A DNA stretch of 64,000 nucleotides from Bettongia penicillata ogilbyi (taxonomy: Eukaryota; Chordata; Mammalia; Diprotodontia; Potoroidae), in NCBI GenBank assembly GCA_023548195.1, contig JAJHZJ010000751.1, positions 62,001 through 126,000 of the forward strand, written 5' to 3'. The position numbers were made by a program, and so were the translations under genes. The notes below the pieces were generated by a model, which ran no database searches, was not told the origin of the DNA, and saw only the letters and a program-made list of their open reading frames with translations. Positions 25,001 to 36,725 of the stretch are shown here, piece by piece; within the stretch, counting starts at the first letter, position 1, and each line of letters begins with the position of its first letter.

Positions 25001-26034
25001 AATAGATCAAATGAAAACAGATAAAGAAGGAAACCATATTCTGCTAGAAGGCACTCTAAACAATGAAATAATATTATTACTAAACATATATGCACCAAGT
25101 GTTATAGAATTTCACCTCTAGGAGGTAAAGTTAAGGGAGTTATAGGAAGAAATAGACAGCAAAACTATACTGGGGGGGACCTCATCTTTACCTCTCTGAA
25201 CCTGATAAATCTAACCTCAAAATAAACAAGAAAGAAATTAAGGAGATCATGATGCAATAAAAATTATATGTAATGAAGAATGATAATAATGAGACAACAT
25301 ACCAAAATTTACAGGATGCAGCAAAAGCAGTTCTTAAGGGAAGTCATATCTCTGAATACTTATGTGAATAAAACAGAGAAAGAGATGAATGAATTGGGCA
25401 TGGAAACTGAAATAGCAGGTAAAAGAAAAAATTAAAAATCCCCAATTAGAAATCAAAATTAAAAATACTGAAAACCAAAGGAAAGATTAATAAAATTGAA
25501 AGTAACAAAACTATTGAACTAATAAATAAAATTAAGAGCTGGTTTCATGAAAAAAAAACCAATAAAATTAATAAACCTTGGTCAATTTGATTTAAAAAAA
25601 AAGAAAGAAGAAAACCAAATTACCAGTATTAAAAGTGAAAAATGTGAATTCATCTCCAATGAAGAGGAAATTAAAATAATAATTACAAATTATTTTGCCC
25701 TACTGTATTCCCATAAATTCGACCATTTTAGTGAAATGGATGAATAGTTACAAAATTATAAATTGCCCAGATTAAGAGAAGAGGAAGTAAAAATACTTAC
25801 ATAACCCCATCTCAGAAAAAGAAAAATGAACATGACATCAATTAGCTCCCTAGGAAAAATCTCCAGGACCACATGGATTTACAAGAGAATTCTATCAAAC
25901 ATTTAAAGCACTGTTAATTCCAACACTATATAGAATATTTGGGAAAATTCGCAAAGAAGGAGTCCTACCAAATTATTTTTATGATGTAAATATGGTGCTG
26001 ACACCTAAATAGAGAAATAAAATTATAGATTTTT
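22085..26034 (+). mobile_element. L1 with intact-looking 5' end, ORF1 and N-terminal ORF2, 3' end missing
   Basis: It starts with GAGGGGAGGGCAGAGCCAAG then ATGGTGG. An ORF1 start is at 23129 but the frame is quickly closed; coiled-coil, RNA-recognition (near 23650) and C-terminal parts are traceable to about 24170. A spacer of about 600 bases follows. ORF2 starts near 24759 (MTVNVNGMNSPIKWRQIAEW). The endonuclease is readable as GVAILISEKAKAK...NIYAPS (24960-25105). The linker and the beginning of the reverse transcriptase follow (YKLPRLREEEVKILT near 25757; GPHGF- and FYD-type motifs to 26000). The match ends before the catalytic palm, and there is no 3' UTR or A tail. The element is dead: ORF1 and ORF2 carry many stops. 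Confidence 0.8.
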
Positions 26035-28725
26035 TAAAATTTTATTTATTAGTTCAATATTTTTCTTAATGTCAATTTTGATAATTTCTCCTTTTGTTTT
26101 CACTATTTATAATTTGCTATTTAATTGGGTATTTTCATTTTTTTCTTTTTCTAATTGTTCATTTGCATACCTAATTCATTGATCTCCTCTTTCTCTATTT
26201 TGTTAAAGTAAGTATTCAATGATATAAAACTTCCCCTAAGAAATGTTTTCACAACATTCCATAAGTTTTGTAGGTTGTCTCATTATTGTCATTCTCTTGA
26301 ATGAAGTTATTGTTTTCTTTGATTTGTAGATTAACCCATTCATCCTTTAGGATTAGATTATTTAGTTTTCAATTATTTTTGGTCTTTGCATGGCCCTTCA
26401 TTACCTATAATTTTTATTGCAACATGATATGAAAAGGATGCATTGACAATTTCTGTGGCTCTGCACTGGATTGTAATGTGTTTATGTCCTAGTACGTGGT
26501 CAAATTTTTTTGTATGTGCCACAGATTGTTGAGAAAAGGGTATATTTCTTTCTATTCCCATTCAGTTTTCTTCAGAGGTCTATCATGTCTTCCTTTTTCA
26601 GAATTTTATTCACTACCTTAACTTCTTTCTTGTTTATTTTGGGGTTAGATTTATCTAGTTCAGATAGGGGAAAGTTGAGGACTCCACTAATAGAGTTTTG
26701 CTATTGCTTCCTGTAACGCCTTTGACTCCTCCTCAAAGAATGTGGATACTGTACCATTTGGTATATTTATGTTTAATATTGATATTACTTCCTTGTTTAT
26801 GGTGTCTTTTGCAGGATATAATTTCCTTCCTTACCTATTTTGATTAAATCTACTTTTGCTTTTGCTTTCTCTGAGATTAGGATCACTAACCCTGATTTTC
26901 TTGTACATCAGCAGAAGTAATATTCTACTTCAACCTTTTATCTTTCCCTTGTGTGTATGCCACTATTTCAAATTTGTTTCTTGTAACAACGTATTGTAGG
27001 ATTATGTTTTTAATTCACTCTACTATCCACCTTCATTTTATTGGAGAGTCCATTCAATTCATATTCTACTTTTTGTGTTGTGATTACTATCTGTGGCATT
27101 GTCTCCATCCTATTTCACTCCCTATTTATTCATTTATTTCTCCTTTCTCCCTTCCCCTTCTCAAGAGTTTTACTTTTCACCACCACCTCTCTTACTCTTC
27201 CCTCCCTTCTGATCATCCCTTCTCTTCTGAATATCCCCTTCCTTTTCTTTTCCTGTTTCCTCCTACTATCTACAAGGAAAGTTCAATTTATATAGTTAAT
27301 TGATTATGTTGGTCCCTCCTTCAACCAAATCAGATGAGGGTAAAGCTCAATGCTCATCTCCCCTCCCTTCAGTCCCTCTATTATAATACGTTTTAGTGCT
27401 TCTTTCTGTGCTGTAATTTGCTTTTTCTGCCTCCTCTTTTTCTCTTCTCCTCTTACAATCCTTTTGCACTTTTAAATTACATTTTTCATCATCACATCAT
27501 TTAATTTAAGCCCACTCCCTCTATGTGCATGTCATATAAATGTCATAATAAATGTATAATTCAGAAGATTAGCAAATTTTATATTCCTATATAAGATGTA
27601 AACAGTTTTCTCTTATTGAATACAAGGTTTTTTTTTTCTGTTTTCTTTTTTTTTTCCTGTTTACATTTTTTGCATCTCTTGAATTTGTATTTGAAGGTCA
27701 AATTCTCTATTGAGCTTTGATCTTTTCTCCCAGAAGGTCTGGATCACTTATAAAATTGAATGTTCATCTTCTTGTATGAAAGATTATGCTCAATTTTGCT
27801 GGGTAACTGATACTTGCTTGTAGTCCAAGCTCATTTGCCTGAAGGAGTATCACATCTCAACCCTCTTATCTTTAAATGTAGAAGCTTAAAGGTCCTGTTT
27901 GATCCTGACTGTAGTTCGTCAATATTTGAATTCTTTCTTTCCGGATGCCTGCAATATTTGCTCCTTGACATGATAGTTTTCGAATTTGGCAACAATATTC
28001 CAACAAAATTTCAGTTTGGGATCTCTTTCAGGAGGTCATTGTTGGATTCTTTCAATTACTATTTAGCTGTCTGGATCTAGGAACTCAGGATGGTTTTTCA
28101 TGATGATTTCTTGAAAGATATCATCCAGGATCTTTTCTGCATCATGGCTTTCTGCAAGACCAATAATTCTTTCACTTTTTTCTCCTGGATCTATTTTCCA
28201 GGTCAGTTGTTTTTGCAACGAAATATTTTACATTTTATTTTATTTTTTAATTCTTTAGACTGACTCTTGATATCTCATTGACATCATATGTCTCATAGAC
28301 ATCACTGACATCTCATAGATATTAGTTTCTACTTGTCTAATTCTAATTTTTAAAAAATGTTTTCTTCACTAAGGTTTTGTGCCTCCTTTTCTACTTGTCC
28401 AACTTTCCCATTTAGATTTTGTGCTTCCTTATCCATTTGGTCAATTTTACTTTTTGAGGAGCTGTTCTCTTCAGTGAACTCTTCTTTTTTTTTTACATTT
28501 TTCAACTGTATTTTTAAAATTAGAGACTGTTCTTCTTCCTCACTTCTGCATTGAAGCATATGCTTCCTTCAAGATTCTTTTCAAGTGGCACTTTACAAGT
28601 GAAAATCTTCTTGGTCCCCACATCTACTAAAGACCTTATTAAATCATCTTATATTTAACTACTTTATGTGTGGGCACACAAAATACAAATAAGTGCAGAG
28701 TAGAATATATAGTATATGTAGAGGG

Positions 28726-28763
<38 letters not shown>

Positions 28764-28841
28764 ATATATATATACATTTAAATATATACATTTAAATATA
28801 CAAATAAATGCAGAGTAGAATATATAGTATATGTAGAGGGA

Positions 28842-28914
<73 letters not shown>

Positions 28915-29130
28915 TTCCATCTTGTACCTCTCTACTTTGGTTTTTAAAATCCTTCTTGAGCATTTACAAGATGAATTTTTTGACCTTGAGACCAATTCAT
29001 ATTCCCTTTTGACATTTCACATGAGGGTACATTGTCAGTGTTGTCCTCTTCTATTTTGATACTCCCTTTCCCTGTAGTAATACTCTATAGTCTTTGCTTT
29101 TTTCTGCTTTGCTTATTGCTCATGGCCAAG
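26035..29130 (-). mobile_element. L1 5' half: ORF1 to the ORF2 linker
   Basis: Reading the complement from 29123: an ORF1 start (MSNKQSRKKQRL, then stop), the coiled-coil and RNA-recognition regions to about 27660, a spacer, ORF2 endonuclease from about 27070, and the linker ending at 26035 (the counterpart of 25480-25570 in the plus-strand copy). No reverse transcriptase is present on this piece. The ORF1 region is split by the TA-rich tract at 28680-28912. The order is consistent with being the other half of the minus-strand L1 at 19960-22084. Confidence 0.75.
28680..28912. repeat. TA microsatellite with an internal tandem duplication
   Basis: A block starting ACAAATAARTGCAGAGTAG, then a shared TATATAGTATATGTAGAGGG and a TA run, occurs twice, at 28685 and 28800 (period 115). 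Long pure TA runs lie at 28730-28750 and 28840-28912. Confidence 0.9.
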
Positions 29131-29149
29131 CCCTTGACATGTCTTCCCA

Positions 29150-29493
29150 TAATAGTGTTTGCTTCTGATTATCCCTTTCCCCAATTTGCTGTCCCTCTTA
29201 TTATCTTCCCTCTCTTATCCCCTTCCCCCTTACATTCCTTCAGGGTAAGATAGATTTCTATATTCAATAGAGTGTGTGTTGTTCCCTCCTTAATCTAAAT
29301 CCCATGAGAGTAAGGTTAAATTATTTCCTTTCATCTTCCCCCCTCTTCCCCTCCATTGTAAAAAACCCATTCTTCCCTCCTTTATGTTAGATAATTTGCT
29401 ACCTTCCACCTCTCCATTTCTCTGACTCCTAGTATATTCCATTCAACAGAAAACTTTTTAGTCATTCTCCCTTCATATTCAGATCACTCTGTG

Positions 29494-29555
<62 letters not shown>

Positions 29556-31497
29556 GTTTCTCTGTGTGTGTATATATATATACACACACACATGTATTTG
29601 TATATATATGTGCATATGTATATATGCATATTATATATGTGTGTGTGTATATATGTACATATATGTATGTGCATATGTATGCATATATGTGTGTGTATGC
29701 ATGTATATGTATGGTCTTTTCAACAAGAATGCTTGGAAGTCCTCTATTTCATTGAAATTCCATTTTCTTCCCTGAAGTATTATATTCAGTTACTCAGTTT
29801 TGCTAGGTAGGTGATTCTTGGTTTTAATCCTATCTTCTTTGACCCCTGGAATATCATATTTCAAGACTTCAATGCTTTCATGTGGAAGTTACTAAATCCT
29901 GTGTTATTCTGATTGTATTTCCACCATAATTGAATTTTTTCTTTCTGGCTGCTTGTAATATTTTCTCCTTCACCTGGAACTCTGGAATTTGGCTACAATA
30001 TTCCTAGGAGCTTTCCTTTTGGGATGACTTTCAGGAGATGATTGGTGAATGCTTTACGTTTCTATTTTACCCTCTGGTTCCAGAATATCAGGGCAGGTTC
30101 CCTTGATAATTTCTTGGAAAATGATGTCTAGGCTCTATTTTTGATCCTGGTTTTCAAGTAGATCAGTAATTTTTATATGATCTCTCCTGGATCTATTTTC
30201 CATGTCAATTGTTTTTCCAATTAAATAGTTCACTTTATCATCTATTTTTTCATTCTTTTAGTTTTGTTTTGTAACTTTTTGGTTTCTCATAAAGTTATTG
30301 TCTTCCATCTGCTCCATTCTAATTTTTAAAGAACTATTTTCTTCAGTGAGATTTTGAACGTCCGTTCCCATTTATCCAATTTTGCTTTTTGGTGCCTTCT
30401 TCTCCTCATTGCCTTTTTGAACCTCTTTTGCCATTTGAGTTAGTCTATTTTTAAAGATATTATTTTCTTCAGCATTTTTTTGGTTCTCATTTAGCAAGGT
30501 GTTGACTCACTTGTCATGATTTTCTTCCATTGCTCTCATTTACCTTCTCAATTTTTCCTCCACCTCTTTTAGTTGATTTTCAAAATTCTTTTTTGAGCTC
30601 TTCCATGGCCTAAGATCATTCCATATATTTTGGAGGTTTCACATGTACAAGCCTTGTCTTTGATGTCTTCATATGAACATATGTTTTGTTCTTCCTCATC
30701 CAAAATGATGGAAGCCTATACCTTTTCACCAAGTAAGCAACCTTCTATAGTCTTATTTTTTTTCCCTTTTTTGTTCATTTTCATAGTCAGTTACTTGACT
30801 TTTGAGTCCTTTGTCAAGTGGAGGATATACTCTATGGAACTGTACTTCCTCAGTTCTTCCAAGGTGGCACAGTAAAGGGAAAGAAGTTTACTCTTCTCCT
30901 GGCCTGTGCTCTTGTATGTGAGCAACCACAAACACTCTTTTGTGCCCCAAATCTGTGAATAGGATTCCTTCTCCATAGTTACAACCAGTTCTACCAGGAC
31001 AGTGCTCTTCCTCATACCTGGACCACCACTCAGGACTGAGACCTTGATCAGCTGCTCAATTGCTTCCAAGGTCTCTAGGCCAAGGGCTCAAGAAATGGAT
31101 GGTGCTGTCACCCAGGACCTGGGGCTATGACCAGATCACACTCCCCTTTCACCCAGGTGAAAGTTTTCTTAACTAACCTTTGAAGCTGTGCATTTGGCAT
31201 TTGTGGTTTGAGAAGTCTGGGAACCACAGCTGCTACCCATGACTCTGTGCCCTGAAGCCTGCATGCTGCATGCCCTCACTGGGCTGCATTCTTCTCTGAT
31301 CCCAGTACAATAGACCTTTTCTGTTGGCCATCCAGTCTACCTTGGGCTGGAAATATCTTTCACTCTCTCTTTTTGTGACTTCTTCTGCTCGAAAATTTGT
31401 TTAAAGTCATTTTTTACAATATTTTATGGGCTATTGGGAGAGAACTAGAGCAGGTCCTTCTTTCTATTCCTCTACCTCAGCTCCACCTCCCCCCCCC
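29150..31497 (-). mobile_element. HAL1 retrotransposon with complete 5' end, 3' end clipped
   Basis: The complement starts with a run of G (C12 at about 31487-31500) and GGAGGTGGAGCTGAGGTAG, the family start. It then has a 5' UTR of about 700 bases, an ORF1 start at 30778, ORF1 in broken frames to about 29720, and directly the HAL1-type 3' UTR with its microsatellite. The match to the 3' UTR ends at about 29150, at the block AATCAGAAGCAAACACTATT (also at 52317-52336), so about 400 bases of the 3' end are missing. No ORF2 is present. It abuts L1 ORF1 at 29130, which implies a deletion between two like-oriented elements. Confidence 0.8.
29498..29715. repeat. (CT)n then (TG/TA/CA)n microsatellite in the HAL1 3' UTR
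   Basis: About 25 CT units, then GTGTGTATATATATACACAC and degenerate TATG sequence. It sits at the same element position as in the other HAL1 copies. Confidence 0.92.
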
Positions 31498-32425
31498 CCC
31501 TTATTTCTGGAAAACAGTCTTTCTTCCCAGAAATAGTTCATTCCAAATTTCAAATCATTGAGGTCTTGTCAGTATTCTGCACACTTTCTTTGAGAAGTAC
31601 TACATGAGTAGGAAGTGTAGGGTGGAACTAAGAAAATAGCTTAATGTACACAACATCTAGAAGCAAACCAAGAAGCTCAACAGTGTTATTTCAGCTCTGA
31701 CCTTCAGATTTCCTTCCACTGTGACTCACACATTACATTACACATCAGGAAGCAAAAAACACTTTACTTTGTTGACAAGCAAGACTTTTCAGATATTGTC
31801 AAATGGCTGAGACTGACCTGCCTGGGTACAGGACCTTGGCAGCTTTCTTTTTCTTTTTTCTTCCTTTCTTTTTTTATGCTCCCTGACAATTCTAAAAATG
31901 GGAATTAGAGGTTGGTGGGGAAACTATTCCTCCAGGATGCTGCAATATTTCATCACGAGACGGGGACATCAAAGGTGACAGAGGACTGATAGAAACTTGG
32001 AAGAGAATCTTAAGGGGGTGGGTGGGTTGATCAGGTGTATCAAGGGAAACTACGACTCATACACTCTGGGAATCAATGTATCATTGGAACAGATAAAGAA
32101 ATTTCGTTCATTAAAATACATGATACTCTGTGTTGTATAGTCTATAGTTTCATAATGTGATGAGATCTGACATCAAGTAAAAAACGTTTTTCTACTTCTG
32201 CTCAGACCATATGTTCAAATTATTAAAATATCCACAAATGCCATTGAAACACAAGATTCTCAAAAATAGATCATCTTTACTTTTGTGTTTGGTGTGGATA
32301 GAATGGTTTTCTTTGGTTGGACATTTTTTATCACTTTGCATGAAAAGATTCAATGCTTTGAAATGAGAAAGTTTAACAGATTTTGTTTTTAAGTAAACTG
32401 TTAACTGAGCTTACCACTTTTGATT
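31498..32425. other. unassigned DNA
   Basis: Mostly single-copy-looking with short T-rich tracts. No gene recognised. Confidence 0.45.
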
Positions 32426-32429
32426 TAAG

Positions 32430-32690
32430 ACTGGAAGGGACATCAGAGGTCATCTAATTCAATTCTCACAATTTTTAGATTGATAAACTGAGGGCCAGGG
32501 AGATTAAGTGTAATAACGTTATTGTATAGATTTAGGGCTGAGAAGCCTTCAAGTCTAAACTCCACATTTTGTAGAGGAAGAAGATACATAAAGTTGAAGT
32601 TTTTGGTTTAGGAACACCCCATCTGTTAGGAACAGAGGCAAATTTACATCCCAAATCCTTTGCCCTCACAGGATTACCATCAGTAAAGCA
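32430..32690 (-). repeat. MIR-type SINE relic(s)
   Basis: GGAAGGGACATCAGAGGTC, GATAAACTGAGGGCCAGGG and GATTAAGTG, then a second diverged core segment with TTTTGTAGAGGAAGAAGA. Possibly two overlapping relics. Confidence 0.6.
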
Positions 32691-32699
32691 TTTTTGTAG

Positions 32700-33040
32700 A
32701 CTAATAAAAATATAGGAGATGAAATCAGAAGATTTAAAGTCATAATTTTTTCTGATCCTATTTATTGTATCTTTTATGTCAATTAAATGTCTGGGACCTC
32801 AGTATCCTCATCTGTATAATAAGTGGACTGGACTAGTTATACACTTATCATGGGTATGATCACTTTCTCAATAGAACATAAGCCCTTTGAGGGTAGTACA
32901 TATTTAATTTTTGTCTTTGTGTTTTAAGAGTCTAGTATAGCATCTGACTTATAGCAGCTGCTTAATAAATACTTAGTGGTTGATTAATTGATAGATTACC
33001 TCCAAAGTCCATTCCAGTTTTAAACCAATGATCCTTTTAT
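32700..33040 (+). repeat. MIR/THER-type SINE split by an L2 fragment
   Basis: The left part ends CATCTGTATAATAAGTGGAC, then TGGACTAG. The right part resumes at about 32996 as TTACCTCCAAAGTCCATTCC and AACCAATGATCC, the natural continuation of the same SINE 3' end. The L2 3' end at about 32855-32995 lies between them. Confidence 0.6.
32855..32995 (+). repeat. L2 LINE 3' end, nested in the SINE
   Basis: ACATAAGCCCTTTGAGGGTA, TTGTCTTTGTGTTTTAAGAG, TAGCATCTGACTTATAGCAG, CTTAATAAATACTTAGTGG: the L2 terminus in order. Confidence 0.7.
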
Positions 33041-33341
33041 TTCATGGCCACTTTCCTTTCCATTGTAGTATAGTGCTATCAGGAAAGATATGCCTGTCAT
33101 CTGACTCTTTCCTGATGGTCTTTAGTCATGATTAGATAAGAACTCAAATGGAGAATTGAAATTGGAAATTTTAATGAGGGGAGACTAGGACTAGAAAATT
33201 CAGTTTATTTCTAGAATATCCAAGTTGCTCACATCATCACACTTCTCTTGGAGTATATATGTCTGACTCTTACTTAGTATAGAACATTTACTGTCTTGAT
33301 GTGTCAGCCATAGAGAAAACATGAGGGTTAGTATGCTGTCA
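33041..33341. other. unassigned DNA
   Basis: No gene or recognisable repeat. Confidence 0.4.
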
Positions 33342-33917
33342 CTACATTTTGATTTGAATTCCGTTTACTGAGCAATTTCTAAAAAACCTGCTCACCCTTG
33401 AGCAAATGGGAGGTAAACCTTTAAAATAATTACTATTCCATGCAATTATGGGGGAAAAGTCAAGTTTGCAGGATAAAATACACACATACATGCACACACT
33501 CACACACACATGCACACACACTGAGAACATCTTGCCCAGGTTGATGACATGACAGCATTGTAATGTATTACCAGCTAGGAACTGGCTTCTATTCAGAAAT
33601 GGACTCAAGACAGTGGAATATGCAGGCAGGCAAAGGCTGCAATTCACTATTGTGGCTGCTTTTTTAATGCCAGCAAGAAAACCATGTGCTGCACCAGCTT
33701 TCCTTAATTCTTCCATAACTGATTTCTTGTAGGCAGTAGGAAAAGAAGAGTCACATAAGGGGATACAACAGCACGTGAAATGATGGCCAGCAATCTGCTC
33801 AAGCTTCCACTCGGGTCTCGAGACCAGTTTCTCATTCAGCTTTGGATTCCCCCCCTGAGCTGATGCAAGCATGGAATTACTATTGCCTTCCAAAGGAGCC
33901 AACTCTGCTTGTATCAA
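33342..33917 (-). other. unexplained 191-codon open frame
   Basis: On the complement an ATG at 33917 opens a 191-codon frame. The first 130 or so residues are of mixed composition (for example YKKSVMEELRKAGAAHGFLA) and the DNA is less AT-rich than its surroundings. A CA microsatellite (33480-33520) supplies the VCVHVCVSVC stretch. I recognise no domain and no repeat family. A pyrimidine-rich stretch lies upstream on that strand, but no strong donor site is visible. It may be chance, an exon of an uncharacterised transcript, or an unnamed repeat. Not called as a gene. Confidence 0.2.
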
Positions 33918-35220
33918 GTTGGTAGAAGGAGGTGCAGAGAGCAGGACTGATGAGCTACTATATTAAGCTTGCTTGCTAGATTCTCCATAAAATAAGAAAT
34001 AAAGGGAATGTTATCTAAATTCTAAAGTCATTTTAATAACATCTAAAAGTTTACTTTTGTCTTTGTTATTATCTCCATGTTTCTGGAGTTCTGAACTTTG
34101 CTTCATAGTTTTGAGGCTGTTCCTAATACTGTTGAAATAGCAAGGAAAGACCATGCATGTGAATTTTTCAGTCCAAGCAGTGATGTGATGCACTTATAAT
34201 CTTTCAAGGTACACCCCTAACTTACTGTCTGATTTTGCTAATACCATAGATATCCATAGTTCTAGTAACATTCATAGAAGCATCCTATAAACTTCGATAT
34301 ATACGCAAGCAGAGTGAAGCCTGTATATTTTCCCTTCCTTCTTTCCTTCCTTCCTTCCGGCACCTAAGTTAACCCAGCACTAATTATCATAATATTTTGA
34401 GGTAGCAAACACTGATCTGCAGTCTTTCCTGGGGGGAAGCTTCATAGGCTCCTATATGGGTAGCTTTTTATTAATATCCTTAAGGATCCTGAAACATAGT
34501 GTATTGTTATGTCAGCACATCTGTGTATCCTGTTCGGGCAGAGAAATTAGCTACCTGGCATTACTGATACCAGAAGGGAATTTCAGAGGTCCTTTGACTA
34601 GAGAAATTTTAACTGCAATAAAAATTTCACATTTTTTTTATGCCTCTCTTCTGAATTTATATTGTAGACTCTCTAGCTATTAGGAAATTGGCTAAAATAT
34701 TCTGCATTTTTTCATTTTACTAATTTTTTTTTTCATTTTGCAATCTGAGCCCTGAAATACTAATTTAAAAGCATTAAACAGAAGGGAAAAGTAACCACCT
34801 GATAGCATTACCATAGCATTAACAGAAATAATAAAAGCTAAAATGTCATATACTTTGCATAAAATATCTGAGTAAAATTGGGGGATTTAAAAAAAAACAG
34901 TTGTTATTGTTTTATTTTATAGTTAATCTTCACTTAATCACATTCAATAGCCCAAATTAAAATGATGAATTCTCTAGGCACTGGAAAGAATTTTTCCAAA
35001 AAAGAAATTGCACTAACTTTAAAACATAAAACATCTAGGCACATAGAACTTGTAATCAAAATGTATAGGCTAGGATAAATTTGGATTTCCACTATTTCTG
35101 AGCTAAAGATATGGCTAACAATCTGAGACTAATTGAACAAAAAAGAGTTGGTCCTGAAATACACTTCCTAACAGTGGAAAGAGCAAAGGTTCTTGTGTCG
35201 GGGATGCTCAGTCAGCGGTA
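33918..35220. other. unassigned DNA
   Basis: A short CTTC/TTCC run lies at 34333-34360. No gene or family recognised. Confidence 0.45.
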
Positions 35221-35224
35221 GATC

Positions 35225-35345
35225 AAAAATCATTTATGAAGCCTTTATTAGATGTCACATGCTAATCTAAGCAATGAGAACAAAAAGAAAAATTGTCTGT
35301 GTCCTCAAGAAGATTGTATTCTAAAGAGGGAAAACAATACTTGAA
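35225..35345 (-). repeat. L2 LINE 3' end
   Basis: ATTTATGAAGCCTTTATTAG, CTAATCTAAGCAATGAGAAC, GTCCTCAAGAAGATTGTATT: the complement of the L2 terminus. Confidence 0.65.
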
Positions 35346-35479
35346 GGATATAATGGTTGCCTCATGAAAAATTAAGAAGTAACTGGTCTGTTTACCCTCA
35401 CTAAAGGGAGGTTCCAGGAGGAGACATCAATCCGAGGGAGAGCCTGCAAGGGCTGAGGGTACTTGAAAGATGTAAACAT

Positions 35480-35645
35480 CTAGGCAAAGTGATTTTCAAG
35501 TATGGAGTCTGAAGCCCTAAGTTCAAATCCAACCTTATATATTTCCTCACTGAGTGATCTTTGACAAGTAATTTATCCCTCTTGAGTTTCCATTACTTCA
35601 TGTATAAAATGACACGATTGGATTTAATATCTTCTAAAGTTGCTT
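35480..35645 (+). repeat. MIR-type SINE
   Basis: GTATGGAGTCTGAAGCCC, AAGTTCAAATCCAACCTTAT, CTTCATGTATAAAATGAC and ATATCTTCTAAAGTTGC, in order. Confidence 0.75.
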
Positions 35646-35647
35646 TG

Positions 35648-35885
35648 GGGCCAGTTGTTGGTACAGTAGACAGAACACAGGAAGAGGAGTCAGGAAGACC
35701 TGAGTTCAAATACAACCTCTTATGCTAATTAGTTACGTGATCTGGGCAAGTCCTTTTAATTTAGCTCCCTCATCTACAAAATGAACTGGAGAAGGAAATG
35801 GCAAAGCACTCTAGTATCTTTGCCCAGATAAGCCCAAAGGGGGTCCCAAAGGACTGACCAACAAGAATGAAAGTCTCTCCTAGCA
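35648..35885 (+). repeat. tRNA-derived marsupial SINE, near full length
   Basis: AGGAGTCAGGAAGACCTGAG, GATCTGGGCAAGTCC, ACTGGAGAAGGAAATGGCAA, CACTCTAGTATCTTTGCCC, GGGGGTCCCAAAGGACTGAC. This is the long SINE type whose complement is seen at 60475-60750. Confidence 0.85.
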
Positions 35886-36076
35886 TAAATGTTATGTTCT
35901 TATGTTCAGTGTTGAGGTACATTATGGTGGAAGGTAGCACAAGCTATCAGATGCAACTTTATTAGCTGGTTTGTTTTAATTTTTTTTTCTTATTTAAAAC
36001 TAGAAATTCAGTGGATGTGGGCTTCATAAATGAATATAGTTCAACATAGAAAAGGCACCACAAAACTTTGTCTTTA

Positions 36077-36725
36077 GAGGAGGACCCAAGATGGCGGAGT
36101 AGAAAGAATCACATATGCTAGCTCTGAACCCACAGCCCATAAATTACCTGTAAAGAGGAACTCCCAACAAATTCTGGAGCAGTGGAAGCTGCACAACAAC
36201 AGAGTGGAGATTTCTGTTCCAGAGAGCCCTGAAAAACCAACACCAAAGGTCCATCGCCCACCGGACCCGGAGCAGAGCCCAGCCCTGCCTTGGCTGCGTG
36301 ACCCAAGAGGACTAGATCTGAGCAGCCTTCAGGGATGGAATCTCTGGCGGCCACGAAGTTCCCTCAACCCACAGGCACTACAGGTCAGTGATAGAGACTT
36401 CTGGACTGGCCAGGTGGGGAGTAGGGTGTTCCCATAACTCAGGCCCCCTCAGGAGGCAGCAGCAGAGGCAGCAGCAGACAGAGGCTCCCAAAGCAAACAG
36501 GAGCTCGGATCCATTGTTGAAGGTCTCTGCATAAACCCCCTGAGGGAACAGAGCCTGGGCAGTGGCCCTGCCCCCACCTGAGTACCTGAACTTAATCTCA
36601 CACCGAATAGCAGCCCTGCCCCCTCTGAAAGCCCTGAGGCTGGGAAGCAGCATTTGAATCTCAGACCCCAAGCACTAGCTGGGCGGATCTGGAGGTGAGG
36701 CAGGGGTGGAGAGGAATCTCAAAAG
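36077..36725 (+). mobile_element. solitary L1/HAL1 5' untranslated region
   Basis: It opens with GAGGACCCAAGATGGCGGAG and TAGAAAG and aligns end to end with the 5' UTR at 47029-47684, but stops about 13 bases short of where ORF1 would start. No ORF1, ORF2, 3' UTR or A tail follows. Flanks carry a candidate 12-base target-site duplication: ACTTTGTCTTTA at 36065-36076 and ACTTTGTTTTTA at 36726-36737, with one mismatch. The block is GC-rich against its surroundings. LINE 5' UTRs normally hold the internal promoter, so this could be a free-standing promoter; that is inference. Confidence 0.8.

Noticed and set aside
26035..28600. Idea that the minus-strand L1 here and the plus-strand L1 at 22-26 kb are one twin-primed (5'-inverted) insertion
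   Set aside because: Both pieces contain ORF1 and the ORF2 endonuclease, so they duplicate content; a twin-primed element would split one copy without overlap.
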